Below are positions 61,755 through 64,000 of a DNA stretch of 64,000 bases, piece by piece; position 1 is the first letter of the stretch; each line of letters opens with the position of its first letter. The position numbers and the translations under genes were made by a program. The notes beneath the pieces were generated by a model, which saw only the letters and a list, made by a program, of their open reading frames with translations, did not search any database and was not told the origin of the DNA. The DNA comes from JAJNBA01 sp035512775 (lineage in GTDB: Bacteria > Actinomycetota > UBA4738 > HRBIN12), in the NCBI GenBank assembly GCA_035512775.1, contig DATKDI010000081.1, positions 1 through 64,000 on the forward strand. The letters are read 5' to 3'.

Positions 61755-62392
61755 CGTGTCATCCCGCCCGTGTGCACGTCGCTACGGTCCGGGGGCGTCG
61801 ACGCGTCCATCGCCCTGACGTAGCCAGCATCCGCACCGCTGCGCAGGTCCACGCGATAGACCCCGGCTTGGGGAGCCTCTGTATCGGAGGCCGGTCGCCG
61901 AGCAGCGAGGGCCCGTTGAGCACGTCCGGTTCCATTAGCGCAGTGTCACGTTCAGGCATCGGCCGGCTTCCCGTCAAACCACCGAGCCCCTCGCGCAAGA
62001 TGTCAGGGTCAATCCGCCCAACCGGCGCGAGGAGCGGCTTGCCCATGAAGAATGCCAGCGTGCTGTCTCGGCGCCGGAACACCTCCGCCCAGAGTGAGCT
62101 TCGGAGCGCCGTTGCTCCCGATCCCGACGTCCCTGAGATGGACCGCCGATCGAAGGAGCTCTCGTAGAGAGGGTTCAGGAAGGATTCCACACTTCTCCCC
62201 GTGCCCCCGGCGCTCGCCGCGAGATTGGTGCAGCCAGCTCCGTCGTCCGGATGGTTTCTCGCGAGCAGGGTCAACCACCGCAGAGGGTGGTTGCAACTCG
62301 CATGCGGGATCTGGCGGGATCTGGGCCTGCCAGTCCCACTCTCACAGGCCTGCCCGAGGCATGATTCGGCCCGTGACCTGCGGCTTTACCTC
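61755..62392. other. 638-bp stretch without a supported gene
   Basis: A minus-strand frame of about 170 codons exists (61759-62274) but has no RBS or recognisable domain. The only clear feature is the GCGGGATCTG pair near the right end. Confidence 0.5.
62304..62323 (+). repeat. GCGGGATCTG tandem pair (candidate arm-type sites)
   Basis: Two adjacent 10-bp copies (62304-62313, 62314-62323), 70 nt left of the tRNA-Glu 3' end. This is the inner flank of the intact tRNA attachment site. Confidence 0.55.
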
Positions 62393-62393
62393 G

Positions 62394-62466
62394 TAGTCCC
62401 AACGGGATTTGAACCCGTGTCTTCACCTTGAGAGGGTGATGTCCTAGGCCTCTAGACGATGGGACC
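62394..62466 (-). tRNA. tRNA-Glu (anticodon CTC)
   Basis: 73 nt cloverleaf: acceptor GGTCCCA/TGGGACT with discriminator A, D arm GTCT..AGGAC, anticodon stem TCACC/GGTGA with loop CTCTCAA (anticodon CTC), T arm ACGGG/CCCGT with loop TTCAAAT. CCA is not encoded. Its 3' 47 nt are the attachment core reused at 59944 and 52350. Lies downstream of gltX, interrupted by the integrated units. Confidence 0.95.
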
Positions 62467-62516
62467 GTGGGCCCTGATGGGTCCGGGGAGCGAGGATAGC
62501 ACCGGCCTCCGGCGGC

Positions 62517-63377
62517 TCAGCCCTTCCCGATGATCCGCGAAAGGACCGTCGAGTAGTCCTGGTCGCCGAGGCCGGCTTCCTCGGCCTCGGCGAACCACTC
62601 CGCGGCCGCCGCGAGTAAGCGAGCGTCCACGCCGGCGGCCGCCGCGGTCTCCAGGATCAGCTCGGCGTCCTTCCGAGCGAGGGCGAGCCGGAATCGAAGG
62701 GGGAATTCGCCTGTCTCGAGCTGATCGCGACGCCGCTTCGCTGCGAGTGAGAGCGGCGTCGAGGCCAGGATGTCCATCGTGAGCTCGCGGCCGAGCCCCA
62801 TGCGGTCCGCGAGCGCGATCGTCTCTCCGAGGAGCGTGAGGGAGCCGACGAGGGTCGCGTTCGCCACCAGCTTCGCCGCCGCTCCGGAACCGAGGGGCCC
62901 TGCGACGAGAACGGATCCCAGATCGGCGAGCAGCGGGATCCATCGTTTGACGAGTCGGTGCGGGCCGCCGGCGAAGACCAAGAGCGTTCCGGACTCCGCC
63001 TCCGACAAGCTCCCCAGAACCGGGGCATCGAGCAGCCCGGTCTCGGGCGGCAGCGCCGAGGCGAGCCATCGGATGGCGAGGGGCCCGACCGTGGACATCT
63101 CGACCACCGTGGTCGAGGCGTCGGCGCCCGAGGCGATCCCATCTGGCCCCTCGGTCACGTCACGGAGCGCCGTGGGATCCGACACGACCGTGACGAGCAC
63201 CTCCGCCCGGCGGGCGGCGTCGCCCGGGCTCTTCGCCGGCACCGCTCCCCGCCCCACGAGCTCGGCCGCCTTCTCGGGTGTGCGGTTCCACACGATCACC
63301 TCATGCCCGGCATCGAGGAACCGACGCGCGAATCGCCCGCCCATCGCCCCCAACCCGACCACCGCCACCTGGGTCAT
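62517..63377 (-). CDS. 3-hydroxyisobutyrate-dehydrogenase-family NAD(P)-dependent oxidoreductase
   Basis: 286 aa. N-terminal VAVVGLGAMGGRFARRFLDAGH (NADP-binding) and VWNRTPEKA; substrate-loop LDAPVLGSLSEAESG and the catalytic Lys in GSGAAAKLVANATLVG. The exact substrate (3-hydroxyisobutyrate, tartronate semialdehyde, succinic semialdehyde) is not fixed by motifs. ATG at 63377; an alternative ATG at 63386 adds three residues. Ends 50 bp from the tRNA-Glu 5' end. Confidence 0.9.
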   Translation of the reverse strand: MTQVAVVGLGAMGGRFARRFLDAGHEVIVWNRTPEKAAELVGRGAVPAKSPGDAARRAEVLVTVVSDPTALRDVTEGPDGIASGADASTTVVEMSTVGPLAIRWLASALPPETGLLDAPVLGSLSEAESGTLLVFAGGPHRLVKRWIPLLADLGSVLVAGPLGSGAAAKLVANATLVGSLTLLGETIALADRMGLGRELTMDILASTPLSLAAKRRRDQLETGEFPLRFRLALARKDAELILETAAAAGVDARLLAAAAEWFAEAEEAGLGDQDYSTVLSRIIGKG

Positions 63378-63399
63378 GCCGACCATGATGGCGTGGGAC

Positions 63400-63425
63400 G
63401 TGACGTGCGACACGTCGGTGACGTG
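63400..63425. promoter_or_regulatory. Paired GTGACGTG repeats, possible operator
   Basis: GTGACGTG at 63400-63407 and 63418-63425, start-to-start 18 bp, with CACGTC in between on the same strand. They lie just upstream of the dehydrogenase start. No regulator assigned. Confidence 0.3.
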
Positions 63426-63517
63426 TCCAAGATCACGGGGCGTCCGTGCCCACGGGCACCGCCCGAGATCGCCCGTGCGCGTACCGTCAGACCCGTTACC
63501 GACGAAGGGGGCGGAAG

Positions 63518-63688
63518 ATGATCACCGGAGACATGGCGAGGGAGCAGATCCGCGATCGCGTGCGCGAGGCCGATGCTTTCCGTCGGTCCCGGGCCACCCG
63601 GACGGCCCAGCGCCACGACCGCCGTGCGGTCGCTCGCAAGGCCTACAGTGGCTTCGTCGCCATCCTGGCGACACCGTTCCGCCACTGA
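63518..63688 (+). CDS. Small basic hypothetical protein
   Basis: 56 aa; ATG at 63518 with GAAGGGGGCGGAAG upstream and TACCGT at 63482-63487 as possible -10. Strongly helical and basic (AREQIRDRVREADAFRRSRATRTAQRHDRRAVARKAY) with a hydrophobic end. Unrecognised. The strong RBS and the terminator right after it support its reality. Confidence 0.6.
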   Translation: MITGDMAREQIRDRVREADAFRRSRATRTAQRHDRRAVARKAYSGFVAILATPFRH

Positions 63689-63700
63689 GCGTCAAGGCAC

Positions 63701-63743
63701 ACGGAGCCGGGACGGACGGCGAAGCCGTCCGTCCCGGCTCCGT
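63701..63743. terminator. Strong bidirectional terminator
   Basis: A perfect 20-bp stem (63701-63720 with 63724-63743) with loop GAA, between the convergent small gene and the isocitrate dehydrogenase gene. Followed on the plus strand by CTCAGTT. Confidence 0.85.
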
Positions 63744-63744
63744 C

Positions 63745-64000
63745 TCAGTTCTCGCCCTGGTCCCGCGTGAAGCCGAGCTCTCCGTCGAACTCCTGCAGCT
63801 TCTCGATGTGCATCCATCGATGCCGCTGGCTGATCGCCACCAGGAGCTGATGGACGTCGTCGTCGGAGAGGTCGCCGGGGCTCTCCTTGATGATGAAGCG
63901 ACACCGGTAGTGGTCCACCGTGTCGGTGATCGCGCCGGTCGGTGGGAACACCCTGGTCCCACGCGACGACAGCAGCTTCAGTGAGAGGGGCGTCTCGAGT
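63745..64000 (-). CDS. icd: Isocitrate dehydrogenase (NADP), C-terminal end
   Basis: The last 85 codons of a gene that continues past the right edge. SLKLLSSRGTRVFPP, TVDHYRCRFIIKE and HIEKLQEFDGELGFTRDQGEN match the C-terminal domain of the Thermus/Rickettsia-type isocitrate dehydrogenases, which carry an extra C-terminal domain. The catalytic region is outside the window, so the assignment rests on this tail. Confidence 0.65.
   Translation of the reverse strand, partial: LETPLSLKLLSSRGTRVFPPTGAITDTVDHYRCRFIIKESPGDLSDDDVHQLLVAISQRHRWMHIEKLQEFDGELGFTRDQGEN

Noticed and set aside
61759..62274. 171-codon minus-strand frame inside the 2.4-kb unit
   Set aside because: No RBS, domain or consistent codon pattern; not supported as a gene, and it does not resemble an integrase.
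1..64000. CRISPR array, rRNA genes or replication origin
   Set aside because: No spaced repeats of CRISPR type, no rRNA segments and no DnaA-box cluster were seen.

Overview
The window is high-GC DNA from an actinobacterium. The evidence is codon use rich in G/C at third positions, frequent GTG starts, GTGA/ATGA stop-start overlaps, and many start codons lying 6-8 nt after a TANNNT -10 box (leaderless transcripts). The gene order mnmA, ligA, gatC-gatA-gatB, serA, ilvE, FAH-hydrolase-gltX resembles the backbone known from Mycobacterium tuberculosis (Rv3024c down to Rv2992c). UPF0280, a divergent FolD and a large uncharacterised accessory content suggest a deep or uncultured lineage; genus cannot be told from the sequence.

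0-12 kb is mostly housekeeping. The right end of an IS481-family element abuts the stop codon of a fused pabB-pabC gene. Then come mnmA, a UPF0280 gene, ligA, folD, and gatC/gatA/gatB, with an EamA transporter between gatA and gatB and an MFS protein after gatB. 12-24 kb holds a Rieske ferredoxin with its FAD reductase, four perfect copies of an 11-bp repeat, a MacB/FtsX-like ABC transporter with two separate ATPases, an aminotransferase-serA pair (phosphorylated serine route), and two paralogous MFS exporters behind a leaderless 14-codon upstream ORF that runs into a nested hairpin. 24-36 kb holds two paralogous PAS histidine kinases without a response regulator, a GcvT/DmdA-like protein coupled to a methyltransferase, ilvE, a M1 aminopeptidase, a secreted DUF2330-like protein with a cupredoxin, and a frameshifted lipoprotein gene.

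36-48 kb is an aromatic catabolic region. It has an HpaE-type semialdehyde dehydrogenase (probable CTG start), an HpaD-type extradiol dioxygenase, an amino-acid permease, a frameshifted aromatic-amino-acid-decarboxylase gene, a MarR regulator, a P450, a glutamine-synthetase-like ligase, an HpaG-like hydrolase, a beta-propeller protein, an acetoacetate-decarboxylase-like protein and a second FAH-family protein coupled to gltX. The picture is of 3,4-dihydroxyphenylacetate meta-cleavage fed by aromatic amino acids or amines, but hpaF, hpaH and hpaI are not here. The HpaG-like gene and the beta-propeller gene diverge from a 20-bp gap in which their two -10 boxes overlap on opposite strands.

48-64 kb contains the strongest mobile signal. 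An intact tRNA-Glu(CTC) gene at 62.4 kb has its 3' 45-47 nt repeated in direct orientation at 59.94 kb and 52.35 kb. Each copy is accompanied by a pair of GCGGGA(T/C) direct repeats at 10-11-bp spacing, as expected of integrase arm sites. This delimits two stacked integrated units. The 7.5-kb unit carries a SemiSWEET-like protein, NhaA, a GH15 glucosidase, Zwf, a bacterial eRF1-like (baeRF) protein and an HPF-type ribosome hibernation factor. The 2.4-kb unit carries a zinc-ribbon protein, a spermidine-synthase-like protein and a coupled small protein. No integrase is visible in either. Beyond the tRNA are a 3-hydroxyisobutyrate-dehydrogenase-like gene, a small gene, a strong bidirectional terminator and the 3' end of an isocitrate dehydrogenase gene.
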